DNA of 64,000 bases from Lachnospiraceae bacterium (GCA_910576125.1 CAJTHM010000010.1:1-64000); one strand, 5' to 3'; counted from the first letter of the stretch, positions 23,254-32,515 are shown. The notes: generated from the sequence alone by a model not told the origin. Numbers and translations are program-made.

Positions 23254-24489
23254 ATGGCAAAAGCAAGAAAAGACCATAGAGGGAGGGCTTTACGGAAAGG
23301 GGAAATCCAACGCAAGGATAAGACATATATGTATACTTATACTGATCCTTATGGGAAAAGACGGTATATATATGCGAACGACTTAGTAGAGCTTAGGGAA
23401 AAAGAAAAGCGGCTGATGAAAGACCAGCTTGACGGTCTGGATGTATATGCGGCAGGGAACGCCGATTTGAATTTTGTTTTTGACAGGTATATTACAACCA
23501 AAACAGAGTTAAGGCGGACAACCTACACGAATTACACCTATATGTATGACCGATTTGTAAGGAATGAGTTCGGGAAACGGAAGATTGGAACGATAAAGTA
23601 TTCAGATGTGTTGTATTTCTACTATCATCTGTTAAATGACAAAGGGATACAGATTAACACTCTTGAAACAATTCATACCGTTCTGCACCCAACGTTTCAG
23701 CTTGCAGTGAGGGATGACATCATCAGAAACAATCCGAGCGATGGAGTAATGGCTCAAATTAAGAAAAAGCCGGGGAAAAATCATGGTGTACGCCATGCCC
23801 TCACGCTGGATCAGCAGAGAGCCTTTATGGACTACACAGCCAAAAGTCCGGTATATTGCCATTGGGCACCATTTTTTACAGTGTTATTAGGAACAGGGTG
23901 CAGGATTGGAGAAGTAATCGGATTAAGGTGGGAGGATATAGATTTTGCAAAAAGGATAATCAGTATAAACCATAGCGTTACATATTATCCCCGGCGAAAT
24001 GATACTACAAAATGTGAGTTTGGAGTATCCCTCCCGAAAACAGAAGCGGGTATCCGCACTATTCCAATGATGGACGCAGTATATGAAGCGTTCCAAGAGG
24101 AATACAGCGAGCAGAAAGAAGAAGGTTTCAATACTACGGTGGTTGACGGAATGACAGGATTTATTTTCAGTAACCGTTTTGGCAACCTTCATAATCCACA
24201 AGCTGTAAACAGGGCAATTAAGCGGATATACGAATCGTACAATGCAGAGGAAGTGTTAAATGCTAAAAAAGAAAAAAGGCAGCCAGTCATAATACCTCAC
24301 TTCTCATGCCACCATTTAAGGCATACCTTTTGTACAAGGTTCTGCGAGAAGGAAACAAATGTGAAAGTGATACAGGCAATTATGGGACACGCCAATATTG
24401 AAACAACGATGGACATATATGCCGAAGTCACTGACATGAAGAAACAGGAAGCAATACAAAATTTATCACGCAATCTTGATGTATTTTAG
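23254..24489 (+). CDS. int: Tyrosine integrase (Tn916 type)
   Basis: The 411-residue protein has an N-terminal AP2-like arm-binding domain (KGEIQRKDKTYMYTYTDPYG), a SAM-like core-binding domain (YITTKTELRRTTYTNYTYMY) and a catalytic domain with Arg217 in TGCRIGEVIGLRW, HHLRHTF and GHANIETTMDIYAEV with the nucleophile Tyr389. It integrates and excises the outer element. The start follows AAGAAAGGAGCAGAG. The element end should lie within the next 170 nt. Confidence 0.93.
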   Translation: MAKARKDHRGRALRKGEIQRKDKTYMYTYTDPYGKRRYIYANDLVELREKEKRLMKDQLDGLDVYAAGNADLNFVFDRYITTKTELRRTTYTNYTYMYDRFVRNEFGKRKIGTIKYSDVLYFYYHLLNDKGIQINTLETIHTVLHPTFQLAVRDDIIRNNPSDGVMAQIKKKPGKNHGVRHALTLDQQRAFMDYTAKSPVYCHWAPFFTVLLGTGCRIGEVIGLRWEDIDFAKRIISINHSVTYYPRRNDTTKCEFGVSLPKTEAGIRTIPMMDAVYEAFQEEYSEQKEEGFNTTVVDGMTGFIFSNRFGNLHNPQAVNRAIKRIYESYNAEEVLNAKKEKRQPVIIPHFSCHHLRHTFCTRFCEKETNVKVIQAIMGHANIETTMDIYAEVTDMKKQEAIQNLSRNLDVF

Positions 24490-24532
24490 GAAAGAGTCCG
24501 AAACGGATAAGTGAGTACAGCAAATTGTGTGG

Positions 24533-24554
24533 TTTACAACAAATTTACATCAAA
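24533..24554. repeat. Tandem integrase arm-site candidates near element end
   Basis: TTTACAACAAA (24533-24543) and TTTACATCAAA (24544-24554) are tandem 11 bp copies with one change, 44 nt after the integrase stop. Tn916-type integrases bind short direct repeats near the ends through their N-terminal domain. The att core itself was not identified. Confidence 0.4.
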
Positions 24555-24654
24555 TTTGAAATTTTACTGGTAGAATAACACATCATAATGAAGTGTTGAA
24601 TTGTTAGAGAAAAGCGGAGATAAGCGGTTATGAAGAATAATGAAGTAACTCGAT

Positions 24655-24906
24655 TGCCTTCCCCATTGATGTTGTAGCGCATCATGTAGGAGAGGGCGGT
24701 GACGGCGGTGCAGATTTCCGCAGTCTTTTTTGGTAAGCCATGCCCTGGATGGCGCTCAGTGTATTGTAGAGGAAATGGGGACTGTTCTGGGGCTGGAGGG
24801 CCAGGAGCTGTGCCTGGTTCTGGAGAATCATGTGCTGGTCGGATTCGGCTCCGGCCAGGGACTGGCAGGCAGCATCATATTCCTGGAATTTAATACCTTG
24901 TTGCAT
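24655..24906 (-). pseudogene. Sensor histidine kinase fragment at element junction
   Basis: The minus strand encodes part of a YesM/LytS-type histidine kinase: an H-box-like SPHFLYNTLSAIQGMA (usually NPHFLYNTL), then, after a frameshift, KTAEICTAVTALSYMMRYNI and NGEGN. The ATPase domain is absent; in its place element DNA begins at about 24,650. The N-terminal sensor part is also missing. The element, or an earlier event, therefore broke this host gene. The frameshift shows that it was already decayed or has decayed since. Confidence 0.6.
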
Positions 24907-25156
24907 TATTGCACACTGCGGATATAATTTAATATCTTACATTACAATGATTTATCCATATATAAACAAGTAAAATTGTTAATCGGAATATCTCTCAAGA
25001 ACTGCACTAAAAAAATGAATATACCAATTAAAGTACCAATCTGCCATTTTTTGAATGCAGTCGAGAGGCAGCATCTGCGAGCGGAGGTACCCGAAATAAG
25101 CCCCGCCGGAACCGGACTGTGGGAGAACTATTCTTTTATCTATTCAAACGGCCAGC

Positions 25157-25444
25157 TTAAGGCAAAGCTGATGGTAAGAAAGGGATAAATCCCTTGTCTT
25201 CCCTGGAACTGATTTTTTTATTTGCAGCCAGCATCATGGGATGCTCCGTGATGCCGTAGACCAGGACAAGGCAGATGTCCTTTCCGGAAGCCGTGACCTG
25301 CACTTTTACATGGGAAAGATAGGCATCATGGTTTTTGCCTTTATAATAAAGCGGCATTTTGATCTTGCCCTTGTTGGAAATTTTATTAGAAAAAGTTAAA
25401 ATTTCCCGTTTCAAAGTGTAGGTATTTGATGTAAAATGAGCCAT
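25157..25444 (-). pseudogene. Transposase remnant with internal deletion
   Basis: The 95 codons join a typical transposase start (MAHFTSNTYTLKREILTFSN) to a much later part of the same type of protein (HVKVQVTASGKDICLVLVYG), with most of the middle missing. I recognise this start from clostridial DDE-type transposases. Upstream, ATAAGGAATCCTCCTC (from 25443) and its near-complement ending at 25524 form an inverted repeat. No function is expected. Confidence 0.55.
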
Positions 25445-25786
25445 AAGGAATCCTCCTCTTTTTGTTTAGTGGATAATTGTTGTGGTGACATTATTTTAAT
25501 CAAAAAGGAAGAAGATTCCTTATATTTTTGGTATTTTCAAAAAATTGTGTATAGTGATGCAGACAGAATTGGGTTCTGCCAACAAAACTACGGAAACTCA
25601 AGGTAAGATATGATTGAAAAATCTTCTGCTTTATGATAGGATAAAGCCAGAGCAGATTTCTTCATTCCAGTTTTTCTGTAATCGGTTCCATTCTTCATAC
25701 AGATCGGAAAATTCCTGCTTCAATTTCAGCACGACCGGCGGGAGTTTTCAGAGGCTCCCACACAACTGAACAAGGGAGGCGGCAAC
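25445..25786. other. Gene-free stretch before Rpn gene
   Basis: Apart from the inverted repeat next to the transposase remnant (25443-25524), this 340 nt interval holds no recognisable gene. AGGGAGGCGGCAAC just before 25787 is the ribosome site of the following gene. The rest looks like decayed DNA. Confidence 0.4.
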
Positions 25787-26665
25787 ATGGCGGAAAAAGA
25801 CGTTACAGAGAAAATTCTCATGTCCTATGCCGATGTGTTCGCGGATTGCATCAACACATTGATATACCACGGCGAAAGGCAGCTGGATCCGGACGACACA
25901 CAGCCTGCGCCTACGGAAAGCTTCTATAAGGGCGAAAAGGCGCACAACCAATTCTGTGATATCAGCAGGTATCTCACAGAGAAAGGGAGGATTGTCCTCC
26001 AGTATATTATTGAGAATGAGACGGAACTGGAGGAACGGCAGATTCTGCGGACGATATCTTATCAGGGCGGCTCCTATAGACAGCAGCTGGAGAGCGGCAT
26101 CCCTGTATATGGGGTGATTGCGATTGTGATTTCCTGGACGGGGAAAACCAGCCGCATTCCCCGGAGCCTTCACGCGCTGCTTTTGAGAAACGGGGTGCCG
26201 CCGGAGAAGCTGAAGCAGATAGACGATAATAAGTTGACGGTTTACCATATGAATGACCTGCCGTTGGAAATCAGGAGCCGCTTCACCAGTGATTTGGGAT
26301 TCGTGGCGGATTATCTCAACGAGGGGAACTTCGAGAGACGCAGGGGACAGGACATCGTCCATCTGGAGGCATTGTGCGATATGATGGAGGCGATTACCGG
26401 GGACATCAGATTTACGGAACAGGCAAATGAACTTTTGGCGAAAAAGAAAGGAAAGAAGATTATGATGTGTGAATACATCGATCAACTGGAGGCGCGTGGA
26501 GAAGCGAGGGGAGAAATGAACGGAGAGGCAAAACTGGCCTCTTTGCTGGAGCGGTTGTATGACCTTGGGAGGAGAGAAGACGCGGAACGTGCGGTGCGGG
26601 ACATGGAAACCAGGGCAAGGCTGTACCGGGAATTCTCCGTTCCGGGCTATAGATATGAGCAATGA
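25787..26665 (+). CDS. Rpn/PD-(D/E)XK nuclease-type transposase-like protein
   Basis: The 292-residue protein matches the Rpn/Transposase_31 group common in Lachnospiraceae: MSYADVFADCINTLIYHGER at the start, an IIENETELEERQILRTISYQ stretch with GGSYRQQL, and an alternating charged tail (EARGEARGEMNGEAK). The E. coli Rpn proteins cut DNA and promote RecA-independent recombination. Catalytic Asp/Glu residues lie probably in the FADCI and IENETE regions. It stands alone. Confidence 0.75.
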   Translation: MAEKDVTEKILMSYADVFADCINTLIYHGERQLDPDDTQPAPTESFYKGEKAHNQFCDISRYLTEKGRIVLQYIIENETELEERQILRTISYQGGSYRQQLESGIPVYGVIAIVISWTGKTSRIPRSLHALLLRNGVPPEKLKQIDDNKLTVYHMNDLPLEIRSRFTSDLGFVADYLNEGNFERRRGQDIVHLEALCDMMEAITGDIRFTEQANELLAKKKGKKIMMCEYIDQLEARGEARGEMNGEAKLASLLERLYDLGRREDAERAVRDMETRARLYREFSVPGYRYEQ

Positions 26666-26757
26666 ACTTTACCGACAGGCCTTAGAGAGCCTTAGCTTCA
26701 GACCGGCGATGGCCACATCCCAAGGACGGCAGTTTTTTGCTTTTTTCGTAAAAATAA

Positions 26758-26786
26758 TTGACAAATATCTGATTATCATCTATGAT
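26758..26786 (+). promoter_or_regulatory. Promoter of the riboswitch-carrier unit
   Basis: TTGACA (26758-26763), 17 nt, TATGAT (26781-26786). Transcription would begin a few bases upstream of the riboswitch P1 helix. Confidence 0.75.
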
Positions 26787-26795
26787 TACACCTAG

Positions 26796-26964
26796 CATGA
26801 TAGAGGCGCGGAAGACAAGAGTACGTTCCCTGACAGCCCGGGCAGCGGGAGGGGACGGAAAGGGGATTCCGCCGAGATGAAAAGGGCTGTGCCGGCCTTT
26901 CTCATCGGGCTGTGGGAGAATATCTCACAGACTGTCGTCCTTTCCGGGACGGAGCGCTGTTATG
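26796..26964 (+). ncRNA. Lysine riboswitch (L box)
   Basis: The 169 nt leader carries the L-box landmarks in order: GATAGAGGCGCGG, AAGAGTA, GGAAAGGGG followed by TTCCGCCGA, GGGCTGTG, ACTGTCGTC and GGAGCGCTGTTATGAC. P1 forms from CATGATAG (26796-26803) and CTGTTATG (26957-26964). A strong promoter lies 10 nt upstream, and an NhaC-family carrier gene follows. The terminator arm GTTATGACTC overlaps the P1 3' strand. Confidence 0.88.
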
Positions 26965-27012
26965 ACTCCTTGAGCTTGTTTGCGAAGTCATGGCAGAGAG
27001 TCATGGCTTTTT
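26959..27012 (+). terminator. Riboswitch expression platform terminator candidate
   Basis: GTTATGACTC (26959-26968) can pair with GAGTCATGGC (26998-27007), followed by TTTTT. A second copy of AGTCATGGC at 26986-26994 offers an alternative partner without a T-run. Six bases of the 5' arm are shared with the P1 3' strand, so P1 and this hairpin exclude each other. Confidence 0.5.
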
Positions 27013-27223
27013 CGATTTATGGCAATGGAATGTCCCATACAGCCTTGCATGCGGCCTGCCCGGCGGGTGCCGCAGGGCATTTAGCCTATGGCGCAGGGAT
27101 TCCATGTCTTACAGGGGGATGTTTTCCAAAGGGCTACCCTCGGATTCAGAAAGCGTGTGGGAGAAAGGGGCCGTTTCGGCAGCGCCGGTGCCCCGCGCGG
27201 CACAGACAGGAGAGGAGAAAGGT

Positions 27224-28834
27224 ATGGACAAGAGAAAAGGGAACATGGTCAGAGGAATCCTGCTGGCGGTCATCCTGGTGGCTGCATTCGCGGCGCCGCT
27301 GCTGGCAGGGAACGGTGAGAGCGCCGCGGAGGGCGGCGGATTTTACGGCACGGTCTGGGCGCTGCTGCCGCCGGTAATCGCCATCGGGCTGGCGCTGATT
27401 ACCAAGGAGGTGTATTCCTCGCTGTTTGTGGGGATTCTCATGGGCGGGCTGCTCTATTCCGCCTATTCTTTCGAGGGCACGGTGCTCCATGTGTTCCAGG
27501 ACGGAATCGTGAGCGTGCTCTCCGACGGGTACAATATCGGCATCCTGGTATTCCTGGTGATTCTGGGAGCCATGGTGTCCCTGATGAACAAGGCCGGAGG
27601 CTCTGCCGCTTTCGGGCGCTGGGCGGCGCAGCATATCAAGACCCGGGTGGGAGCCCAGCTTGCCACCGTGGCGCTGGGGGTGCTGATTTTCATTGATGAT
27701 TATTTCAACTGCCTGACGGTGGGCTCCGTGATGCGTCCTGTGACGGATAAGCACAAGATTCCCAGGGCGAAGCTGGCATACCTGATCGATGCCACAGCGG
27801 CGCCGATATGCATCATTGCGCCTATTTCCTCCTGGGCCGCGGCTGTAGCCAGCTACGTGGAGGACGGCAACGGCCTGACATTGTTCATCCGGGCCATTCC
27901 CTTTAACTTTTACGCCATCCTCACCCTTGTGATGATGATAGGCATGGCCTTGATGAAGCTGGAGTTCGGGCCCATGGCGAAATATGAGGAGGCGGCACGC
28001 TCCAAAGGGGATCTGTTCCACGGAAAGAATCCTTACGCGGGCATGGCCGCTGACAAAGAGGAGAAGAAAGGAATCGTGCCGGATCTGGTGCTCCCAATTG
28101 CGGTGCTCATCGTCTGCTGTGTCATCGGCATGATTTATTCCGGCGGTTACTTTGAGGGGGCTTCTTTTGTGGAGGCATTTTCCAATTCTGACGCGTCCAT
28201 AGGCCTGATGCTGGGCTCTGTGTTCGCGCTGGCCTTTGCGATATTGTATTATTGCCTGCGGGGAACAATGTCTTTCCGGGAGACCATGGACTGCATCCCT
28301 GAGGGTTTCCGGGCCATGGTGCCTGCGATTCTGATTCTGACCTTTGCCTGGTCCTTAAAGGCCATGACGGATTCCCTGGGAGCGGGAGAGTTCGTGGCAG
28401 AAGTGGTGAAAGGCTCTGCCGGAGCGTTCCAGGCTTTCCTGCCGGCGGTGGTGTTCCTGATCGGCTGTTTCCTGGCTTTTGCCACCGGCACCAGCTGGGG
28501 CACTTTCGGAATCCTGATTCCTATCACTTTAAGCGTCTTCCCCCTGACGAACCCTCTGGGCGTGGTGTGTGTCTCCGCCTGTATGGCTGGCGCCGTCTGC
28601 GGCGATCACTGCTCGCCCATATCGGATACCACGATTATGGCTTCCGCGGGGGCACAGTGTGACCATGTGGATCATGTGTCCACGCAATTGCCTTACGCGG
28701 TCATAGCGGCGGCCGTGAGCTTTGTGGCGTATCTCATCGCGGGCTTTGTGCCTAACGCGCTGATTGTGCTTCCGGTGGCCATCGTACTGATGGTGGGGAC
28801 GCTGATTGGCATCCGGATGGTTGCGCGGAAGTAA
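27224..28834 (+). CDS. NhaC-family carrier under lysine control (probable lysine transporter)
   Basis: The 536-residue membrane protein has about 12 hydrophobic segments and NhaC-superfamily motifs: TKEVYSSLFVGILMGGLLYS, FIDDYFNCLTVGSVMRPVTD, ATAAPICIIAPISSWAAAV, ATGTSWGTFGILIPI and GDHCSPISDTTIMAS. NhaC proteins exchange Na+ and H+, but members behind L boxes have been proposed to carry lysine. The lysine riboswitch upstream supports lysine as substrate. The start at 27224 has AGGAGAGGAGAAAGG upstream; the long in-frame extension to 26990 overlaps the riboswitch leader and is unlikely. A terminator follows. Confidence 0.85.
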   Translation: MDKRKGNMVRGILLAVILVAAFAAPLLAGNGESAAEGGGFYGTVWALLPPVIAIGLALITKEVYSSLFVGILMGGLLYSAYSFEGTVLHVFQDGIVSVLSDGYNIGILVFLVILGAMVSLMNKAGGSAAFGRWAAQHIKTRVGAQLATVALGVLIFIDDYFNCLTVGSVMRPVTDKHKIPRAKLAYLIDATAAPICIIAPISSWAAAVASYVEDGNGLTLFIRAIPFNFYAILTLVMMIGMALMKLEFGPMAKYEEAARSKGDLFHGKNPYAGMAADKEEKKGIVPDLVLPIAVLIVCCVIGMIYSGGYFEGASFVEAFSNSDASIGLMLGSVFALAFAILYYCLRGTMSFRETMDCIPEGFRAMVPAILILTFAWSLKAMTDSLGAGEFVAEVVKGSAGAFQAFLPAVVFLIGCFLAFATGTSWGTFGILIPITLSVFPLTNPLGVVCVSACMAGAVCGDHCSPISDTTIMASAGAQCDHVDHVSTQLPYAVIAAAVSFVAYLIAGFVPNALIVLPVAIVLMVGTLIGIRMVARK

Positions 28835-28856
28835 GGATTCCGAAGCAAGGATTTCA

Positions 28857-28921
28857 TAAAAGCGGAAAGAGAGGCTCTGCCAACGGACAGCGGGATTCCG
28901 GGGCAGGGCCTTTTCGCTTTT
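28857..28921 (+). terminator. Terminator after carrier gene
   Basis: AAAAGCGGAAAG and GGCTCTGCC pair with GGCAGGGCC and TTTTCGC, followed by TTTTT. It ends the riboswitch-carrier transcript. Confidence 0.75.
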
Positions 28922-29010
28922 TATCAGGATGATAGATTCCAGGCGGGCAGAGCCGGATTTTCCGGTTCTGCCCGATGTTCGTCAAGATATAGTGCTGAAA
29001 CGTCCATAGT

Positions 29011-30894
29011 TTACAGGGCGGCGTCCACAGGGAAGACTTTTCCCTCGGTGATGCCGTTTTCATTAAAGGCATCGACACGGACATAGTACTGCTTCACGTT
29101 TGACATCAGAGCGCGTATCTCCACCTGATTTTTGCCGAACACCCGGTAGTTGTGGTAGAGCTTCTCGGGCGTATGCCCCCAGAGTACCTCATAGCCCATG
29201 GCGGGCTTATTCCAGGAAGCAATCTCATTGTAAGAGGAAACCTCTTTCCATGTGACTTTCATGGACATGCCGTCCAGGCGGGTCGCTTCTACGTCAGTCA
29301 CTGGGGCGGGAGCGTTGCCGCAGCCTCTGCCGAATGCCCGCAGGCCGCTGATGCAGGCCGGTTTGTGGTAGGCTGTATCGATTATGGTAAGGCGTATATA
29401 TGTTGCCGGGATGCCGTCCTCCCAGACTACCAGGTTGTGGGGCAGGTCTGTGTCAGTATTCCGCCAGTCTCCCAACTTGAACCAGCGCTCGCCGTCCGTG
29501 CTGGTCTCCAAAAACCACCTTGTGGCAAAGGAGCGCTCCTCGATGTAGCGGCCCCGGCCCGGGTCACCTGTAAGTTGGGCTCCCTCGGGCAGCCTGTCCG
29601 CCAGTTCCACGTCGTCCGCGAAATTGATCTGCACCGCATGCACCCTGCAGCACAGGCCCAAGTCCACCAGGAGCCAGGGGGCTTCATCCTCCCCGGCGGC
29701 TTTCCACCAGGTCTGGACATTTTCGTCCACCGCGTGGGAGGCGTCCTTTTCCTGACATTCGCAGCTGCTGGCGGAGGCTGTCTTCCCATAGCTTAGAAGC
29801 ATCCACTCCGGGGCCGCCCAGGGATCCTGCCTGTGGCCTGTGACGGCCTGGGGCCAGTCGCCGTAGCGTTGATTGCAGAACAGTTCGCCGTCCGCGTCAA
29901 AGCCCGCGGGCCAGATGCCGATGCGACGCTCGAAATCGTGGTTCATGGAGATGCGCATGGTGCTGGCATGCCACCAGTTGCCCAATTTGTCCTCCATGGT
30001 GGAGCCATGGCCCGCGCCGGGCAGGAAACCGCCGGGAGAGTAGGAGTAGGGATTGTTAGGGCAGGCTGTAAAAGGCCCTAAAGGGCTGTCCCCCACACAG
30101 ACGCCGTCGCAGTAGATATTGTACTGGGTGCCGGGGGCGGCGTACTGCAGATAATATTTGCCGTCATGTTTTGTCATCCACGGGCCCTCGATATAGGGAT
30201 TGTCGGAGAGGGCGGCCTGGAGCATGGGACGGTAGCTCTCCGGGGTGGCCTGGATGGCGGGGGTGACATCCGTCACATCCTCGGGGCGGCACCCCGTGGC
30301 CTTTGCCATCTCTTCTTTGAGAATCTGCATAATGTAGCTGCCGCTGGGGTCATAGTGATGGTTCTCGCCGGTGCGCTCGTAGCCGTATTCATTCTTGTGG
30401 TTCTCGATCAGCGCTACAGGTTCCCCTATGCGCTCCATGGTCTCGGGGTTCAGCTCCACGCCCCAGATGGGGGTCATGTTGCTGCAGCCCCAGTAGAAGT
30501 AGAGCCGTCCGTCATCGTCCGGGAAGAGATTGGGATCCCAGAAGTCGAAAGTGCCGGGAATCCGCTCAAACACGCCGCTTTCGGGGTCTTTCGTGCGGTA
30601 GAAATCGCAGATTTCACCCCTGCGGCTGGCGGAAAAGTACATCCAGTCCCCCAGGACCCGCACATCGGGGGCATAGTCGTACAGGGGCACGCCTTTCAGG
30701 GGACACTGCTGCCAGTGCACCATGTCCTCGCTGACCAGGAATCCTCTGGTCATGCTGGGGAACAGGTAATATTTTCCCCGGAACAGTATCATGGAGGGGT
30801 CGGCGGCCTCCCGGTTTAAGGAGAGGCCGTCCTCCTTTTGGTTGAACTGGTACTGGTAAGTAAAGTTGATTGGATTGCAGAAATATTGTTTCAT
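29011..30894 (-). CDS. GH43 family glycosidase with F5/8C and Fn3-like domains
   Basis: The 627-residue protein has a five-bladed GH43 domain (about 25-350): NREAADPSMILFRGKYYLF with the base Asp, DFWDPNLFPDDDGRLYFYWG, and NPYIEGPWMTKHDGKYYL with the acid Glu. A carbohydrate-binding F5/8C-type domain (about 370-510: SYGKTASASS, VDLGLCCRVHAVQINF) and a fibronectin-like module (about 530-625) follow. GH43 enzymes remove arabinose or xylose from plant glycans. No signal peptide is visible, so it may act inside the cell on imported oligosaccharides. It is downstream of the GH1 gene on the same strand. Confidence 0.88.
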   Translation of the reverse strand: MKQYFCNPINFTYQYQFNQKEDGLSLNREAADPSMILFRGKYYLFPSMTRGFLVSEDMVHWQQCPLKGVPLYDYAPDVRVLGDWMYFSASRRGEICDFYRTKDPESGVFERIPGTFDFWDPNLFPDDDGRLYFYWGCSNMTPIWGVELNPETMERIGEPVALIENHKNEYGYERTGENHHYDPSGSYIMQILKEEMAKATGCRPEDVTDVTPAIQATPESYRPMLQAALSDNPYIEGPWMTKHDGKYYLQYAAPGTQYNIYCDGVCVGDSPLGPFTACPNNPYSYSPGGFLPGAGHGSTMEDKLGNWWHASTMRISMNHDFERRIGIWPAGFDADGELFCNQRYGDWPQAVTGHRQDPWAAPEWMLLSYGKTASASSCECQEKDASHAVDENVQTWWKAAGEDEAPWLLVDLGLCCRVHAVQINFADDVELADRLPEGAQLTGDPGRGRYIEERSFATRWFLETSTDGERWFKLGDWRNTDTDLPHNLVVWEDGIPATYIRLTIIDTAYHKPACISGLRAFGRGCGNAPAPVTDVEATRLDGMSMKVTWKEVSSYNEIASWNKPAMGYEVLWGHTPEKLYHNYRVFGKNQVEIRALMSNVKQYYVRVDAFNENGITEGKVFPVDAAL

Positions 30895-31006
30895 TTGAGT
30901 TTACCTCCATGGAGTATCGGTGACCGGGAGCCTCTCATGATTAAGCCGGATACGGGACGGATGCCTGCCGCCTGACAGGAGAACCGGCCTTGACATAGTC
31001 CGGCAG

Positions 31007-32371
31007 TCAGCCGCGGAAACTGCCAAGGTAACCCAGGCTTTCCTTGGGATGCCGGGTCTGGGTGGCCCTGTCCACGGCTATCAGGCCGAAAGTCATGGAA
31101 AAGCCTTTCTGCCATTCAAAATTGTCCAGCAGGCTCCAGTAGAAGTAGCCTTTCACGGGGAGCCCCTCTTCCAGGCAGGATTTCACGCCGGCCAGGGCGG
31201 TTTCGATGAATGCGACGCGTCTGCTGTCGTCTGCTGTGGCGATGCCGTTCTCTGTCACGATCAGATCCCCTTTGAAATCCTCCGCCACCCGGCGGATGAC
31301 GTTTGCTAAAGCCTGCGGATAAAATTCATAGTCCATCTGGGTCAGCTCTGCGCCCTCCGGAACAGGCAGGGAGCCGGAGGCGTCTATACGGGTGCGCGTA
31401 TAGTTCTGTACGCCCAGGAAATCATCCCCCTGGATGGCAGGCAGGTAGTGGGTGAATTCATCCGCCCATTCTTTCGCGGCATTCTCCTCGCCGCCGGGGA
31501 GGGCCTGGATGTCGTGGAGGCTTAAAGTCAGGCCTACCCGAATATGGGGTGCCAGCTCCCGCATGACGGCTCTGGCCGCCTTGTGGGCCTCCATGACCAG
31601 CTCATCGCCGTGAGGCGTCCGGGGACTGGTGAAGCACTCCGCCCTGGCTACGCCGAAAAGTTCCAGGCGCTCTGCCTCCGCGGCCTTTTGGTTGGCCATC
31701 ATCTTTTCCAGATTCAGGCCCATCTGCACCGTGCCGTCCTGAGCAGCCTTTTCGCCGCTGTCCGTTGCGGCGGGTGACTTGCTGGCATCCGGAGAGGCTT
31801 TTCCGCTATCGCCGCCCTGCGCTGAGCCTGCGGCCTGCATCTTCGCCATCATCTGCTGCATATACCGCTTGGCGATGGCCGCCACCTGTATTCCCATATT
31901 CGCCTCATTGATGGTGCAGACATACTTCAGCTCGCTCCCCAGCCGCTCTATCACATAGCGGGTATAGCGGGCAAAATATTCCGGGGTCTCATCGGATTCC
32001 CAGCCGCCTTTGGAAATCAGCCATTTGGGGCTGGTGAAGTGCAGCAGGGTGACGATAGGCTCTATACCGTTGTCGCGGCAGGTGCGGATGACGTCCCGGT
32101 AATGGGAAATCTCCGCCTCGTCGAATTTGCCCTCTTCCGGCTCGACGCGGGCCCATTCGATGGAAAAACGGTAAGCGTTCAGCCCGGCCCGGGACATCAG
32201 CCGGATGTCCTCGCCGTAGCGGTTGTAATGGTCCACTGCCTCGCCGCTGGGCTCCAAAAAGTCCGTATGTACCATATGCTCCTGGACCCAATAGTCGCTG
32301 TGGATATTGTTCCCCTCCACCTGATGGGCCGCGGTGGCTGCGCCGATGAGAAAATCTTTTTCAAATGTCAT
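31007..32371 (-). CDS. GH1 beta-glycosidase with helical insertion
   Basis: The 454-residue protein shows the GH1 fold: FLIGAATAAHQVEG, RFSIEWARVEPEEG, the acid/base Glu156 in TINEAN (usually NEP) and the nucleophile Glu374 in VTENG, then GYFYWSLLDNFEW. Residues about 165-236 hold an unusual insertion, Met/Gln/Ala-rich then Ser/Gly/Lys-rich (RYMQQMMAKMQAAGSAQGG onward). It cleaves beta-glucosides or related bonds in the cytosol. It is divergent from the sugar symporter at 32585 and followed by GH43. Confidence 0.88.
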   Translation of the reverse strand: MTFEKDFLIGAATAAHQVEGNNIHSDYWVQEHMVHTDFLEPSGEAVDHYNRYGEDIRLMSRAGLNAYRFSIEWARVEPEEGKFDEAEISHYRDVIRTCRDNGIEPIVTLLHFTSPKWLISKGGWESDETPEYFARYTRYVIERLGSELKYVCTINEANMGIQVAAIAKRYMQQMMAKMQAAGSAQGGDSGKASPDASKSPAATDSGEKAAQDGTVQMGLNLEKMMANQKAAEAERLELFGVARAECFTSPRTPHGDELVMEAHKAARAVMRELAPHIRVGLTLSLHDIQALPGGEENAAKEWADEFTHYLPAIQGDDFLGVQNYTRTRIDASGSLPVPEGAELTQMDYEFYPQALANVIRRVAEDFKGDLIVTENGIATADDSRRVAFIETALAGVKSCLEEGLPVKGYFYWSLLDNFEWQKGFSMTFGLIAVDRATQTRHPKESLGYLGSFRG

Positions 32372-32515
32372 AATACCAGACCTCCTTTCTTTTCATGAAA
32401 ATATTATGTCATAAAAGACAGCCGCAGGATGGCCAAAAAATAGCGAACAGGGATAAAAATTTGTCCTCATACAGAACATACGCTAATTTTTGTACAATAG
32501 TACTGATTTTTATAT

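Larger units (their letters stand above)
7380..24650. mobile_element. Outer Tn916-like integrative conjugative element, right part
   Basis: Gene order at the right end, with an XRE regulator on the minus strand, a sigma-like protein, an HTH_16 protein, an excisionase and a tyrosine integrase, matches the Tn916 regulation and recombination module (orf9, orf7, orf8, xis, int). Upstream are transfer genes: relaxase, MobC, ArdC-type protein, TTRAP and a methylase/helicase remnant. The mating-channel genes are not in the window and should lie further left. The right end is placed at about 24,600-24,655 because a broken host histidine kinase starts there; the exact att core was not identified. Confidence 0.65.

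Noticed and set aside
24976..25188. 70-codon plus-strand frame beside the transposase remnant
   Set aside because: No ribosome site, partly overlaps the remnant, and no family recognised; it may be a scrap of a lost gene.
26990..27223. N-terminal extension of the NhaC-type carrier
   Set aside because: It overlaps the riboswitch expression platform and lacks a ribosome site; the start at 27224 has a strong one.
30166..30819. Plus-strand frames over the GH43 gene
   Set aside because: Shadow of a GC-rich gene on the other strand, with no ribosome site or domain.
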